Shown here: one piece after another, positions 1-10,195 of the stretch
Layout: each line of letters begins with the position of its first letter
How positions within the stretch are numbered: the first letter of the stretch is position 1
Made by a program: the position numbers and the translations under genes
Notes under the pieces: model-generated
What the model was told of the DNA's origin: nothing
Database searches by the model: none
What the model saw: only the letters and a program-made list of their open reading frames with translations
Source of the DNA: HK-STAS-PATE-36 sp964610345
GTDB lineage: Bacteria; Patescibacteriota; Saccharimonadia; Saccharimonadales; JAGQNJ01
NCBI GenBank assembly: GCA_964610345.1
Contig: CAZSVQ010000005.1
Location: forward strand, 1 to 30,839
DNA length: 30,839 bases
Direction: 5' to 3'

Positions 1-60
<60 letters not shown>

Positions 61-157
61 ATAAGACCTGATACTGTTTTTAAGTAAAAACATTCAGTCA
101 AATGAACTGACGTTGATAACCTCATTCATATAATACTAGTTATAAGAACAAGATTGC

Positions 158-173
158 GTCTCCCGAAGGAGAC
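158..173 (-). other. UUCG-capped hairpin in the rRNA leader
   Basis: On the minus strand GTCTCC-TTCG-GGAGAC forms a perfect 6-bp stem with the very stable UUCG tetraloop. It lies in the transcribed leader between the promoter (TSS near 240) and the 16S 5' end. It may nucleate folding of the pre-rRNA or form part of a processing stalk; that role is inferred. Confidence 0.6.
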
Positions 174-246
174 AAAATTGCACTACTCAACTTTTAAAGT
201 TCAGGTTTTTGAGACTCCTAAATAAGATCCACAAAAAGCTCGTTGT

Positions 247-275
247 ATCTTATCTGTTATTAAATCAAGTGTCAA
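247..275 (-). promoter_or_regulatory. rRNA operon promoter
   Basis: On the minus strand there is a consensus -35 TTGACA (270-275), a 17-bp spacer and a -10 TAAGAT (247-252), giving a start near 240 and a leader of about 180 nt before 16S. The same TTGACA-17-TAAGAT combination recurs at 11975-12003 and 25361-25389. It sits just downstream of the gyrA stop, so rRNA has its own promoter. Confidence 0.75.
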
Positions 276-365
276 CCCTATTTTTGACGAATATAGCTGT
301 AGCGTTTACAACAAATTTTCAGCAACGTTACTCTGTATCAATGATCTGGACTGTTAGGATACACA

Positions 366-2873
366 CTATTGAGATTCGTCTTCATCGTCTTTGAGCTCAA
401 TAGTTGTATCTACAAGCGCTAACGATGCAACTGTATCGCCGTCATTCAGACGCATGATACGCACGCCTTGAGTTGCTCTTCCAAGTTGCGGGATATCTTT
501 TAGTCCTAATCGTATTGTCTGGCCTTGAGTAGAGATAATTATTACCTCTGTTTCGCCATTTGTAAGTGCCTTAACTCCCATTAGATCACCAGTCTTCTTA
601 TTAACCACCGCTGAACGGATACCGACACCGCCACGAGCGTGAGCTGTAAATTGGTCCACCTTTGTACGCTTTCCATAGCCTAATTTGCTTATTACAAATA
701 TATGCGCCCCCACCTCAACAAGATCCATGCCAATAACTTGGTCTCCACTGCGGAGCCTAATACCTCGCACACCCCGAGCTGCACGCCCCATTGGCCGTAC
801 ATCTTTTTCATGGAAGCGTATAGCTTGACCTTGTGATGTAGATATTAATACTTCGTTATCACTGTTAGTCATTTTTACCCATTTAAGCTCATCACCATCA
901 TCTAGGTTAATGGCAATTAGGCCTGTTTGACGAACGTTTTGATATTGCTCAAATGGCGTTTTCTTAACTACCCCCTTAACGGTACACATAAATAGATTGC
1001 CTGTCTTTTCTTGTTTGGATATATTTATTACTGAGCTAACTTTTTCTTCAGGTTGAAGTTGCAATAGGTTAACAATAGCCACGCCCTTAGCCGTCAAACT
1101 GGCAGATGGAACTTCGTAAGTTTTAATTCTGAATACCCTACCCTTATTAGTAAAGAAAAGTAAGAAATCATGTGTAGATGCATTTACAACGTGTTCAATG
1201 ACATCTTCTTCGCGCGTAGTCATGCCTCGACGACCCTTACCTCCACGCCCTTGCTTCTTATATTCGCCTACTTGGCTACGCTTAATATAGTTAGCTGATG
1301 TAAGAGTAACAACTACTTGTTCGTCAGGAACAAGATCTTCATCGCTCATTTTCCCTAATTCTTGGGGTACAATTTTTGTACGACGCTCATCTGCAAATTG
1401 TTGCCTAATTTCTTTGAGTTCGTCTTTAATTATGCCGAGTATTTTATTTTCATCAGCTAAAATTGCTTCTAGTTCGGCAATAAGTTTCAATAGTTGAGCT
1501 AGCTCGTCCTCAATCTTTTTACGCTCCAAACCTGCTAGTGTGCGTAATTGCATAGCTAAGATTGCTTTTGCTTGAACCTCGCTAAGCGAGAACTTATCCA
1601 TTAAGTTTTCTTGAGCTTCGTCGGTAGTTTGGCTTGCTCGAATTGTAGATATTACCTCATCAATATTATCAAGGGCAATTTTTAACCCCTCTAAAATATG
1701 TGCTCGCTCTTTAGCTTTGCGAAGTTCAAATTCAGTTCTGCGACGCACCACAGATTGCCGATGCTTAATGTACTCTTGTAGTATGTCTTGTAAGCCCAGT
1801 ACGCGTGGTTGAATACCATCAATCAAAGCCAACATGTTATAGTGGAAACTACTTTGTAAAGGTGTTAATTTATAAAGCTGGTTTAAAATCTTTTTAGGGT
1901 AAGCATCCTTTTTAAGATCAACAACGATACGGACTGTTCCACGAGCACTTTCATCACGCAAGTCAGAAATTCCATTAATCTTTTTATCTTTAACAAGATC
2001 AGCAATTTTTTCAATTAAACTTGCTTTGTTTAAGGCGTATGGAATCTCAGTTATTACAATTGAATGCCGACCCTTTTTGTTCTCTTGTATATCGGCAACT
2101 GCACGCATAACAATACCGCCACGGCCAGACGCATAAGCAGTTCTGAGCGATTCTTTGCCGTACACAATACCACCAGTTGGGAAGTCCGGACCTTTTACGT
2201 ATTCAAGTAAATCATCTGTCGTAGCATCAGGGTTCTCAATCAAATGCACAGTAGCATCAACCAGCTCCCCAAGATTATGAGGTGGTATGTTGGTAGCCAT
2301 TCCAACTGCAATACCCATTTGGCCGTTAAGTAGTAAGTTTGGCAATTTAGCTGGCAATACAGTTGGTTCTTTTCGAGTACCATCATAGTTATCCCTAAAA
2401 TCAACTGTTTCTTTTTCAATATCATCAAGTAGCGCTTCAGCTGGTTTTGCCATTTTAGCCTCTGTGTATCGATAAGCAGCCGGTGGATCGCCATCCATAG
2501 AACCAAAGTTACCCTGACCCTGTACCAAACCATAGCGCATAGACCAATCTTGGGCCATACGTACCATAGAATCATAAATCGCACTATCTCCATGAGGGTG
2601 GTACTTACCCATCACCTCTCCAACAATTTGCGCACTTTTCACAGTCTTGCCACCAGGGCGAATGCCCATTCTATCCATAACATACAATATACGGCGATGT
2701 ACCGGCTTCAAGCCGTCACGTACATCAGGTAAAGCTCGCGCTATAATTACGCTCATAGAATATCGAAGATAGCTATCCTCCATTACGTTTTCAACAGTTC
2801 TGTCTTCTACACTTCTAGAGTGAGTTTGGGTTACGATAGTTCCTTCAATTGGTGTTGTATTTTCTTCGTCCAT
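366..2873 (-). CDS. gyrA: DNA gyrase subunit A
   Basis: The 835-residue protein is the DNA breakage-reunion subunit of gyrase, forming A2B2 with GyrB to introduce negative supercoils. The sequence shows the winged-helix region HPHGDSAIYDSMVRMAQ, the catalytic-tyrosine motif AAYRYTE, and the GyrA-box variant QGRGGKG at the start of the C-terminal beta-pinwheel, which argues for gyrase rather than topoisomerase IV. Length is normal for the family. The quinolone-determining positions (E. coli S83 and D87) read Ser and Asp, the susceptible-type residues. ATG lies 3 bp after the gyrB stop and GAGGAG at the end of gyrB serves as RBS, so gyrB-gyrA is one operon. The tail is acidic (DDEDESQ). I see no clear terminator before the rRNA promoter. 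Confidence 0.98.
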   Translation of the reverse strand: MDEENTTPIEGTIVTQTHSRSVEDRTVENVMEDSYLRYSMSVIIARALPDVRDGLKPVHRRILYVMDRMGIRPGGKTVKSAQIVGEVMGKYHPHGDSAIYDSMVRMAQDWSMRYGLVQGQGNFGSMDGDPPAAYRYTEAKMAKPAEALLDDIEKETVDFRDNYDGTRKEPTVLPAKLPNLLLNGQMGIAVGMATNIPPHNLGELVDATVHLIENPDATTDDLLEYVKGPDFPTGGIVYGKESLRTAYASGRGGIVMRAVADIQENKKGRHSIVITEIPYALNKASLIEKIADLVKDKKINGISDLRDESARGTVRIVVDLKKDAYPKKILNQLYKLTPLQSSFHYNMLALIDGIQPRVLGLQDILQEYIKHRQSVVRRRTEFELRKAKERAHILEGLKIALDNIDEVISTIRASQTTDEAQENLMDKFSLSEVQAKAILAMQLRTLAGLERKKIEDELAQLLKLIAELEAILADENKILGIIKDELKEIRQQFADERRTKIVPQELGKMSDEDLVPDEQVVVTLTSANYIKRSQVGEYKKQGRGGKGRRGMTTREEDVIEHVVNASTHDFLLFFTNKGRVFRIKTYEVPSASLTAKGVAIVNLLQLQPEEKVSSVINISKQEKTGNLFMCTVKGVVKKTPFEQYQNVRQTGLIAINLDDGDELKWVKMTNSDNEVLISTSQGQAIRFHEKDVRPMGRAARGVRGIRLRSGDQVIGMDLVEVGAHIFVISKLGYGKRTKVDQFTAHARGGVGIRSAVVNKKTGDLMGVKALTNGETEVIIISTQGQTIRLGLKDIPQLGRATQGVRIMRLNDGDTVASLALVDTTIELKDDEDESQ

Positions 2874-2875
2874 TG

Positions 2876-4840
2876 TTAAATATCTAGCTCCTCAGTATTA
2901 GCAAACTTAGCACGCGCTTGAATAAAGTTTTTGCGCAGTTCTACTTCTGTTCCCATAAGCTTATTGAATATTGCGTCGGCTTTTTCGGCATCCTCAACCT
3001 TTACTTGGATTAACACTCGGTTTTCTGGGTTCATAGTTGTATCCCATAACTGATCAGCGTCCATTTCACCGAGACCTTTGTATCGGCTAACTTCTGCTCC
3101 TGCCTGTTTAGACACATCTTCACCTTCTTTAATGGCTGTGCCACGCTCGGCTTTGGCGGCAATTAATTTCTTCAGAAGCAAATCTCTCTCTTCGTCAGAA
3201 TAAGCGTAATCCTTTTTCTTGCCAGCTTTTACTAAAAACAAAGGCGGTTTGGCTAAATATAAATGCCCGCCGTCAATAACTGGGCGCAAATAACGGAAGA
3301 AAAATGTCATCAAAAGTGTACTGATATGACTACCGTCTACGTCGGCATCGGTCATAATAATTATTCGGTGATACCGAAGACGTTCAATATCTAGTTGCTC
3401 ACCAATCCCAACCCCAATAGCGGTTATTAAACTCTTAATTTCGTTATTAGCAAACATCTTATCAAGCCGTGCCCGCTCAACATTCAAAACCTTGCCTCTT
3501 AACGGTAAGATTGCTTGAGTTTTGCTATCTCGCCCACTTTTTGCCGAGCCACCAGCTGAATCACCCTCTACTATGTAAAGTTCAGAATTACTTGGATCCT
3601 TACTTGAGCAATCGGCCAACTTACCAGGTAGTGAAGTGCTGTCTAAAGCACCTTTTCTGATAACGTTCTCTCGTGCAGCACGCGCTGCAGCTCTTGCTCT
3701 GGCAGACAATATTGCTTTATTTACAACTTTTTTGGCTATGCTTGGATGCTCTTCAAGGTAGTAGGCAAGGTATTCTGACATGACTTGCTCTACATAACCA
3801 CGTATCTCTGGATTACCTAATTTATTTTTAGTTTGACCTTCAAATTGTGGATCAGGTAACTTAACTAAAATTATAGCCGTTAAGCCTTCTCGGCAATCTT
3901 CTCCACTTAAGTTTTCTTCTTTTTCTTTTAGTAAACTGTTTTTGCGGGCATAGTCATTAATAACCCTAGTTAATGCCGAGCGGAAACCTGTTAAGTGAGT
4001 TCCGCCATCTGGGGTAAGTACGTTATTGGCGAATGGCTTAATAGCCTCTGTATAAGCATCGGTATATTGTAGGGCTATTTCCACCTGGCAATCTTCTACA
4101 TCTTTTTCTACATAGAAGACATCTTCATCTACAACGTCTTTACCAAAATTAAGGTGTTTTACATAAGACTGTATTCCACCTTCAAAATAAAAAGCGTACC
4201 GCTCTCCTGAGCGTTCGTCATGAACAAATGTCCGTAAGCCCTTTGTTAAGTAAGACTGATGACGAAGATAATCCACCACCCACTCATAATCAATAACTAC
4301 AGTCTCTTTAAAGATCGTAGAGTCAGGATAAAAAGTTATAATAGTACCGCTATCGATGGTTTTAGCACCCTTCTTAATGTCTGTTTGTGGAACACCTTTC
4401 TCGTAGTCTTGTGTATATATATAACCGTCTTTATGAATTTCTGCACTGAGTTTAGTAGACAAAGCGTTTACTACACTACTACCAACACCGTGCAAACCAC
4501 TCGATACTTTGTAGCCACCACCACCAAATTTACCACCAGCGTGCAGGACAGTCAGAACAGTCTCTAGTGCGCTTTTTCCCGTCTTTTCCATCTTATCAAC
4601 CGGGATTCCACGCCCATTATCACGTACACGCACTCCACCATCGTTAAGTAGCGTAATGTGGAGTTCGGTAGCGTGCCCAGCAATAGCCTCATCTACTGAG
4701 TTATCGGCAATTTCCTTTATAAGATGGTGTAATCCATCCCGCCCTGTGCCGCCAATGTACATTCCAGGACGCTTACGTACTGGCTCTAAGCCTTCTAATA
4801 CTTGAATTTGTTGCGAGTCGTATTGTTTTTGTTTATTCAC
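2876..4840 (-). CDS. gyrB: DNA gyrase subunit B
   Basis: The 654-residue ATPase subunit of gyrase. The N-terminal GHKL fold has DNSVDEAIAG and DNGRGIPV (ATP lid and Mg-binding residues) and GLHGVGSSVVNALS. The transducer follows, then the TOPRIM domain with EGDSAGGSAK, PLRGKVLNVE and the metal-binding DADVDGSHI. The C-terminal motif YKGLGEM is also present. Length matches short GyrB proteins that lack the proteobacterial insert. The start is GTG at 4838-4840, preceded by GAGGG at 9-nt spacing. It is the first gene of a gyrB-gyrA operon with a promoter at 4908-4936 and a leader of about 60 nt. Confidence 0.98.
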   Translation of the reverse strand: MNKQKQYDSQQIQVLEGLEPVRKRPGMYIGGTGRDGLHHLIKEIADNSVDEAIAGHATELHITLLNDGGVRVRDNGRGIPVDKMEKTGKSALETVLTVLHAGGKFGGGGYKVSSGLHGVGSSVVNALSTKLSAEIHKDGYIYTQDYEKGVPQTDIKKGAKTIDSGTIITFYPDSTIFKETVVIDYEWVVDYLRHQSYLTKGLRTFVHDERSGERYAFYFEGGIQSYVKHLNFGKDVVDEDVFYVEKDVEDCQVEIALQYTDAYTEAIKPFANNVLTPDGGTHLTGFRSALTRVINDYARKNSLLKEKEENLSGEDCREGLTAIILVKLPDPQFEGQTKNKLGNPEIRGYVEQVMSEYLAYYLEEHPSIAKKVVNKAILSARARAAARAARENVIRKGALDSTSLPGKLADCSSKDPSNSELYIVEGDSAGGSAKSGRDSKTQAILPLRGKVLNVERARLDKMFANNEIKSLITAIGVGIGEQLDIERLRYHRIIIMTDADVDGSHISTLLMTFFFRYLRPVIDGGHLYLAKPPLFLVKAGKKKDYAYSDEERDLLLKKLIAAKAERGTAIKEGEDVSKQAGAEVSRYKGLGEMDADQLWDTTMNPENRVLIQVKVEDAEKADAIFNKLMGTEVELRKNFIQARAKFANTEELDI

Positions 4841-4907
4841 TTTAAATAACCCTCTGGATATGCATAAACCATTACTTTATAAGTTCCCTCATTTGTTACG
4901 TACACAC

Positions 4908-4936
4908 ATTGTACTAAAAAAACATGTCATTAACAA
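4908..4936 (-). promoter_or_regulatory. gyrB-gyrA promoter
   Basis: On the minus strand TTGTTA (4931-4936), a 17-bp spacer and TACAAT (4908-4913) place the start near 4901. This is one of the few protein-gene promoters here with a true leader and SD site. Confidence 0.55.
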
Positions 4937-5014
4937 TAAAAAACTTGTTTGAACACATAGTTTTATGTTTCAATAAGCATAAGTAATTAACTTAAATATT
5001 AGAAATTATAAATT

Positions 5015-6703
5015 ATGTTTAAAAAACTTTTATCCAACCTCCCATTTAACCCAAGTTTAATAACAGAAGTTTCTTTTTATGCAAAAAGATTAAAAAAAGA
5101 GTCTAGTGTTAGACGAGTTGGATTTGTTTTTATGGCACTTACGCTTGTAGTTCAGGTATTTGCAGTAATTACACCAGCAGAAGCAAGTAATAAGTGCAGC
5201 AGCAATGATGTTATACGCTGTGGATTTAGCTCAAAAAATGAAGCCGTACAAAAATGTAATGCTAACACACAGGGCTTTAGGAGCATACTTGAGTATTACG
5301 GTATCAATTGTGGAATCTTATCATCTGCCGGTACCCAAACCGTTAGATCCAGTGCCTATAATGGACAATTATATTCGATGGGGCGTAATCCTTACAGTAA
5401 GCCCGGAGAATACAGAAAAGATATTCCAGGAGTTGGTGGAATGTACTTACGCCCGCTTTCAAGTTGGGGATCAACATCATACAAGATGCTTGTTACAAAA
5501 ACTCCCGATGGAATGCCATTTATGGTTATGTACGATTGCGGCAATATAGTTATTCAAAATGGTTATAACCCGCCGGCAAAACCAGAACCAACTGCAACAC
5601 TTAAAATTGTAAAAGCTAACGAACCTACTGGTGAGGTCAAACCAGGTGATACCATAAAATACACAATAGCCTTTACTAATACTGGTGGAACCGCTGCATT
5701 ATTCTCAGTAAACGACACTCTCGATGACAACTTAGAATTCGTAAGCTCAAACAGTAACGGATGGCCTGAAGAACGTGGCGGACAATATACCAAGTGGTAT
5801 AACAACACGCCCCCCTATTATACCTTTGGAAACACAGATGCATTTGGTACGCCAGGTTTTATTACAATAACAGCTAGAGTAAAAAGCAGCGTTAAATCTG
5901 GCACTGTTGTCTGCAACACAGCTTGGCTCGGGCACTACGTTAACGGTCAGCCGCAAACCACAAACAAAGTATCTGCTTGTAATGACGTAATAGTCCCTTG
6001 TCCTCCTGGTACAATTGCCGGCCCTGGTGGTACATGTGATAAACCAGAGGAGCCTAAACCCGAAAAACCAAAACCAGAGGAGCCTAAACCCGAAAAACCA
6101 AAACCAGAGGAAAAAGCACCTATTTTAGCTGTTGAGAAAAAAGCAAAAAACATCACACAGAACATAGCTGACGCTAATAACACTACCGCATCCGCAGGTG
6201 ATGTGATTGAGTATTCGCTAATTACTAAAAACTTTGGTAACGGCGAATCAAAAGATACTATATTAAAACCAGAGGAACTTGCAGATATCCTAGAATATGC
6301 AGATCTCGACTTTAATTCATTAAATGGTGCTATTTTTGAACAAGAAACCCAAACTATCGCCTGGAATAAACCAGTAACCATAAAACCCAACGAATCAGTT
6401 ACAAAAACATTCAGAATCAAAGTAAAAAACCCCTTACCTCAAACACCGGTACCGAACGGAAACCCTGGATCGTTTGATCTAATAATGACCAATGTATATG
6501 GGAACACTATTAATATAAAATTGCCTGGTGGCGTAGTTAAGTCAACTGAACAAGTAACACAAACATTGCCTAACACTGGTCCTGGCGAAGCATTAGCAAT
6601 TGGGGGCGTATTAATCACCATCATTGGTTACTTCTTTGCTCGGTCACGCCTCATGGCAAAAGAGCTTGAACTTGTTAAACAGGAATATTCGTCAGGGAGC
6701 TAA
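5015..6703 (+). CDS. Cell-surface protein with DUF11-like repeats and LPNTG anchor motif
   Basis: The 562-residue protein appears exported and wall- or membrane-anchored. A hydrophobic segment at about residues 35-57 ending in an AEAS signal-cleavage-like site suggests a signal peptide behind a long basic N-terminus. A Cys-containing domain of unknown type follows (about 58-190). Two DUF11/isopeptide-like beta domains (about 195-325 and 365-500; motifs VKPGDTIKYTIAFTNTG and ASAGDVIEYSLITKN) flank a PEEPKPEKPK linker. LPNTG near 530, a transmembrane helix and a short charged tail form a sortase-type sorting signal, though the tail is longer than usual. There is no SD before ATG. A 2-bp gap to the next gene indicates an operon. 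Role unknown; adhesion or host contact is an inference from architecture. Confidence 0.75.
   Translation: MFKKLLSNLPFNPSLITEVSFYAKRLKKESSVRRVGFVFMALTLVVQVFAVITPAEASNKCSSNDVIRCGFSSKNEAVQKCNANTQGFRSILEYYGINCGILSSAGTQTVRSSAYNGQLYSMGRNPYSKPGEYRKDIPGVGGMYLRPLSSWGSTSYKMLVTKTPDGMPFMVMYDCGNIVIQNGYNPPAKPEPTATLKIVKANEPTGEVKPGDTIKYTIAFTNTGGTAALFSVNDTLDDNLEFVSSNSNGWPEERGGQYTKWYNNTPPYYTFGNTDAFGTPGFITITARVKSSVKSGTVVCNTAWLGHYVNGQPQTTNKVSACNDVIVPCPPGTIAGPGGTCDKPEEPKPEKPKPEEPKPEKPKPEEKAPILAVEKKAKNITQNIADANNTTASAGDVIEYSLITKNFGNGESKDTILKPEELADILEYADLDFNSLNGAIFEQETQTIAWNKPVTIKPNESVTKTFRIKVKNPLPQTPVPNGNPGSFDLIMTNVYGNTINIKLPGGVVKSTEQVTQTLPNTGPGEALAIGGVLITIIGYFFARSRLMAKELELVKQEYSSGS
6041..6110 (+). repeat. 30-bp tandem repeat encoding KPEEPKPEKP
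   Basis: Two exact 30-bp copies (6041-6070, 6071-6100) and a 10-bp third copy encode the Pro/Glu/Lys linker between the two beta domains of the surface protein. Exact identity at DNA level suggests recent slippage and length variation between strains. Confidence 0.9.
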
Positions 6704-6705
6704 CT

Positions 6706-7269
6706 ATGAACGAAAAACTACATCACCCTTCACCAGAACACCACGGCAATACAACACATCATGAAAAAGCCGAACAAAAACATCTTAAAGAGTTACAAGA
6801 AAAAGCCAACAAAACGCAAGAAACATCTAAAGATACTATAGAACATATTAAGCAAAGCATAGAATCCACCGCTATTAGCGGTAAGGAATACAGCGTTGGC
6901 GAAAAAGAATCAAAGCCGACTAATCATTCTTTTGGGGTTACAAAACACCTTAAAAAAGATGCATATAAACGTGTGATCAAAAAAACTCAGAATAACCTAA
7001 GTAAAACAGAGAAAACCTTCAGCAAAGCAATCCATAACCCTGTGATTGAAAAAGTTAGTGATGTAAGCGCCAAAACTGTTGCAAGACCAAGTGGCATCCT
7101 TTTTGGTAGCATCGGTGCATTTGTTGCAAGTCTAGTTATCTACTTTATTAGCAAGCGTAGCGGCTTTGAATACAATTACCTGTTATTTGTAATGGTTTTT
7201 GTTGGTGGTTATTTTATTGGCTTGATAGCTGAGTTGTTTTATAAACTCATCAAACCACAAAAAAGTTAA
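6706..7269 (+). CDS. Hypothetical protein with C-terminal membrane hairpin
   Basis: 187 residues. The first ~120 are very hydrophilic, His/Lys/Glu-rich and probably helical or disordered (HLKELQEKANKTQE). Two transmembrane helices follow at about 128-147 and 154-176, and the protein ends in basic KLIKPQKS. ATG lies 2 bp after the surface-protein stop, with GGGAG as RBS, so the two genes are translated from one mRNA. No family recognised. The pairing suggests a membrane partner or chaperone for the surface protein, which is inference from position only. Its stop lies 4 bp from the stop of the convergent ATPase gene with no terminator between. Confidence 0.75.
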   Translation: MNEKLHHPSPEHHGNTTHHEKAEQKHLKELQEKANKTQETSKDTIEHIKQSIESTAISGKEYSVGEKESKPTNHSFGVTKHLKKDAYKRVIKKTQNNLSKTEKTFSKAIHNPVIEKVSDVSAKTVARPSGILFGSIGAFVASLVIYFISKRSGFEYNYLLFVMVFVGGYFIGLIAELFYKLIKPQKS

Positions 7270-7273
7270 AGAG

Positions 7274-10195
7274 TTACTTAGTTGACTGTATTAGATTACC
7301 GTCGCCATCAATAGCAATTTCATCATGACCAAGTTTGCTTAAGTCTATTTCACCATTATCTCTCTTGGGTAGTTCTTGTGGCTGGTCAACAGCTTGTATT
7401 GCTTGAGTTTCTGGTGCGAAAGCAGGTTGTTGCGGAGTGTTATTGATTAATACTTCATCTTGAATTGGCTGAGTTGGCGCAATTGATTGATTTGCAGAGT
7501 CAGGCATAGTATTTAAGCTAGCTGTAGATATGTTTGTTGGAGTTGTAGTTGGAGTTTGATTGACTGGCTTAGGTGCTGTTTTTGGAGTGTCAACTGATTG
7601 GGTTTTCTTTTTTGCTAACCATTCATCTAAGAAAGAACCCTGTCCTGGACGTTTTGGCGGAATAACCGGTTTTGACGTAGCCTGAGGCATTGTACCTGGC
7701 ACCTGCCCCGCCTGACTACCAAATGATGGCTTAGCAGGCTCTTTGGTGGCCAAACGGGAAAAGATCTCAGATTCGACTTTAGCCTTAGGACGCCCATACT
7801 TGGCCGCTGACAGCTGTTTGAGTGCTGACCCTAGCTTTTCATTAGGAGTACCTAAAGTTGGCAGTGTAGCCATGCTGAACGGCTGTGTTGGCACTCCACT
7901 AATCAATGTTCGGACAATCGTATTAAAATTTGGTATACGCAATAAATCATCGCCATCAAATAATGGCTGGAAATACCGCGTTAAAGACTCGACATCATTT
8001 TGGCCAATACGGAAGGCCACAATTGTACCCATGTTCCCAAAGACCGCATCCCTAATCTCATCGGTTAACTGAGTAGTAAATTGGTTGGCAACTATTAAGT
8101 TAAGGTGGTACTTCCTAGCTTCTGACATGATTACTGCAAACGAGTCGGTCGAGAAGTTTTGAAACTCATCAACGTACAAACAAAAATCTACGCGTTCATC
8201 TTCAGGCACATCAGCTCGGCTCATAGCTGCCGCTTGGAACTTCATCACAAAAATCATACCCAAAAGACGAGAGTTTATATCCCCTGTCTTGCCCTTACTG
8301 AGGTTAACTAACAAGATTTTCTTATTATCCATAATTTCACGAATATTGAATGAACTTTTTGTTTGCCCTATGATATTGCGCATCATTTCGTTACTTAAAA
8401 AGGCGCCGAACTTACTTACCACCCAGCTAGTTACCTCACCAGCCTCGTTAGAACGTTGAGAGTTAGGCCATTCTTTAGTCCAGAAATCTAACACGTTCTG
8501 ATCTGTGACATACGGCAACTTACTTTTCATGAAATTATTATCAATTAATAACTTTGGAATATCGACAAAAGTACCGCCTTTTGGATCTGCCATCAATAAC
8601 AACGCTGCATTTGTAAAAATACGTTCGAAACGAGGCCCAATTATACCTTGACGATTAGGGTCATACAATTTGTACAACATGTTTATAGATTCTTGGATTA
8701 AAAAATCTTTTTGTTCAGGGCTGTGAAACTCAAACATATTAAGGCCGAGAGGGTATTCCATGTCAGATGGGCAAAAATACATTACATCTTCGGTGCGTTC
8801 TTTGGGTACCATAGATAATAATTTCTCAGCTCCATCACCATGTGGATCAACATAAGCAAAACCTTCGCCATTTAACATATCTTGTAAAGCTAAATTTTCC
8901 ATATAAGTAGACTTACCGGTACCGGTTTGCCCAACCACGTACATATGACGTTGACGATCTTTTAAGTCAAGCCTTATCGGCTTCTTAGAACCTCTGAAAA
9001 CGTTATATCCGAGCAACAATCCATCTGGAGGAATATTCCTTGGTGCATCAACTTGTTTAGATGCCTGCCTTTCCAATTGAGAGGTTGGAATATTCTTCTG
9101 ATCCGGAAAGTGAAACAACCCCGCGAGCTCTACTGAGTTAAGTATATTGCGACTATTAGACGGCGGGAAAAACCTCATTATATAAGAAGTAACAAAACTA
9201 TCCATATCTTTTGCTGGTGTATACTTAAAGCCGTTCTTTCCTGGAGCATCATAGAGCGAAAATGATGCTACAATATGATTCAAGATTGTTTGTGCTCTTT
9301 GAGATACATTAGATGAAGCAACAACCCTTATCATTGTTTCGTAACCTGGATGACGAGTTTTATCATCTATCGCATCTAAGATCGCCTGCTCCATATTAGA
9401 TAGCTCTGGCTTATCTGAACCACCGCCATCTTTATTACTTTTATCTTCTGGGGGCTTCCATAAAGATACAAAGATTTGCTTGATCCACCAAAAAGCTTCG
9501 TCTTTTGGTTTTTTTGAGCCATTTCCTTTTCGTTTTTTGCTTGCCTCTTCTGAAGCACGCTTACGCCAACTAGGGTCAGCTGGGCGCATGAGAATCTGAA
9601 TACCCACACCATCTTCTTTATCAAGTTCAGATAATGCATTTAATAAAGACTGAATCGGATCACGCTTAATGTCTTGATAAGTTGCAATTGGGTATGCAAA
9701 TGATTCTTTGAGTGTTAATTCGCCTCCGTTAGTGGCTGCAATTTTACCAATAGGGCTAAAAATATTATGCTCAGGTACTTCCTCCAGCTGAGCTGAAGGA
9801 TAGGAGCTAATGACTGCCTGTTTCACAACATCTACCATAGCCACTGGAACTGCTGCATAAAACTTCACGAAACCTTTTGTTCCAATTATTTCAAATGCAA
9901 AATGCCGTTGACCATAAAATTTTGACTTAAAACCCTTCTGTAGCGTACTAGCAATAATGCCGTACATAATTTGTGCTTTAGATATATTCTCATCTATTAA
10001 TTCCCTGTCGTCTCTGGCGCCAGAATCCTTATCGTCACTTGGTGGCGGTAAATGAATGAGTAAAGGTACCATTTTAAGTCCACGTTCATAATTCTTTTGT
10101 TCGCGCAATAAATTACGTGAGTGTACAAAAATAATCGGCCCAGCTATTAAGCCAGCCAGTACAAAAATCACCAAAATAAATAACAGTACTGTCAT
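7274..10195 (-). CDS. HerA/VirD4-like T4SS-type ATPase with N-terminal membrane anchor
   Basis: 973 residues. One transmembrane helix at 3-25 is followed by a large N-terminal domain with no catalytic motif I recognise, to about residue 395. The RecA-like motor has Walker A GQTGTGKST (422-430), an FAYVDPHGDG strand, and Walker B LYVDEF (673-678), with the sensor-like ANQFTTQL at about 703. This is typical of TraG/VirD4/HerA/VirB4-like ATPases that move DNA or protein through type IV secretion or pilus systems. Residues 820-973 are Pro/Gln/Thr-rich and probably disordered. The start overlaps the upstream gene by 4 bp (ATGA), so translation is coupled. No other T4SS gene is in the window. It converges on the surface-protein pair, which may be a client; that is inference. 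Confidence 0.85.
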   Translation of the reverse strand: MTVLLFILVIFVLAGLIAGPIIFVHSRNLLREQKNYERGLKMVPLLIHLPPPSDDKDSGARDDRELIDENISKAQIMYGIIASTLQKGFKSKFYGQRHFAFEIIGTKGFVKFYAAVPVAMVDVVKQAVISSYPSAQLEEVPEHNIFSPIGKIAATNGGELTLKESFAYPIATYQDIKRDPIQSLLNALSELDKEDGVGIQILMRPADPSWRKRASEEASKKRKGNGSKKPKDEAFWWIKQIFVSLWKPPEDKSNKDGGGSDKPELSNMEQAILDAIDDKTRHPGYETMIRVVASSNVSQRAQTILNHIVASFSLYDAPGKNGFKYTPAKDMDSFVTSYIMRFFPPSNSRNILNSVELAGLFHFPDQKNIPTSQLERQASKQVDAPRNIPPDGLLLGYNVFRGSKKPIRLDLKDRQRHMYVVGQTGTGKSTYMENLALQDMLNGEGFAYVDPHGDGAEKLLSMVPKERTEDVMYFCPSDMEYPLGLNMFEFHSPEQKDFLIQESINMLYKLYDPNRQGIIGPRFERIFTNAALLLMADPKGGTFVDIPKLLIDNNFMKSKLPYVTDQNVLDFWTKEWPNSQRSNEAGEVTSWVVSKFGAFLSNEMMRNIIGQTKSSFNIREIMDNKKILLVNLSKGKTGDINSRLLGMIFVMKFQAAAMSRADVPEDERVDFCLYVDEFQNFSTDSFAVIMSEARKYHLNLIVANQFTTQLTDEIRDAVFGNMGTIVAFRIGQNDVESLTRYFQPLFDGDDLLRIPNFNTIVRTLISGVPTQPFSMATLPTLGTPNEKLGSALKQLSAAKYGRPKAKVESEIFSRLATKEPAKPSFGSQAGQVPGTMPQATSKPVIPPKRPGQGSFLDEWLAKKKTQSVDTPKTAPKPVNQTPTTTPTNISTASLNTMPDSANQSIAPTQPIQDEVLINNTPQQPAFAPETQAIQAVDQPQELPKRDNGEIDLSKLGHDEIAIDGDGNLIQSTK

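Noticed and set aside
4259..4567. 102-residue plus-strand frame antisense to gyrB
   Set aside because: Shadow of a well-conserved gyrB region with no SD or domain.
5947..6420. 157-residue minus-strand frame in the surface-protein gene
   Set aside because: Antisense of the repeat linker and beta domains; its Gly/Ser/Phe periodicity mirrors the 30-bp repeat.
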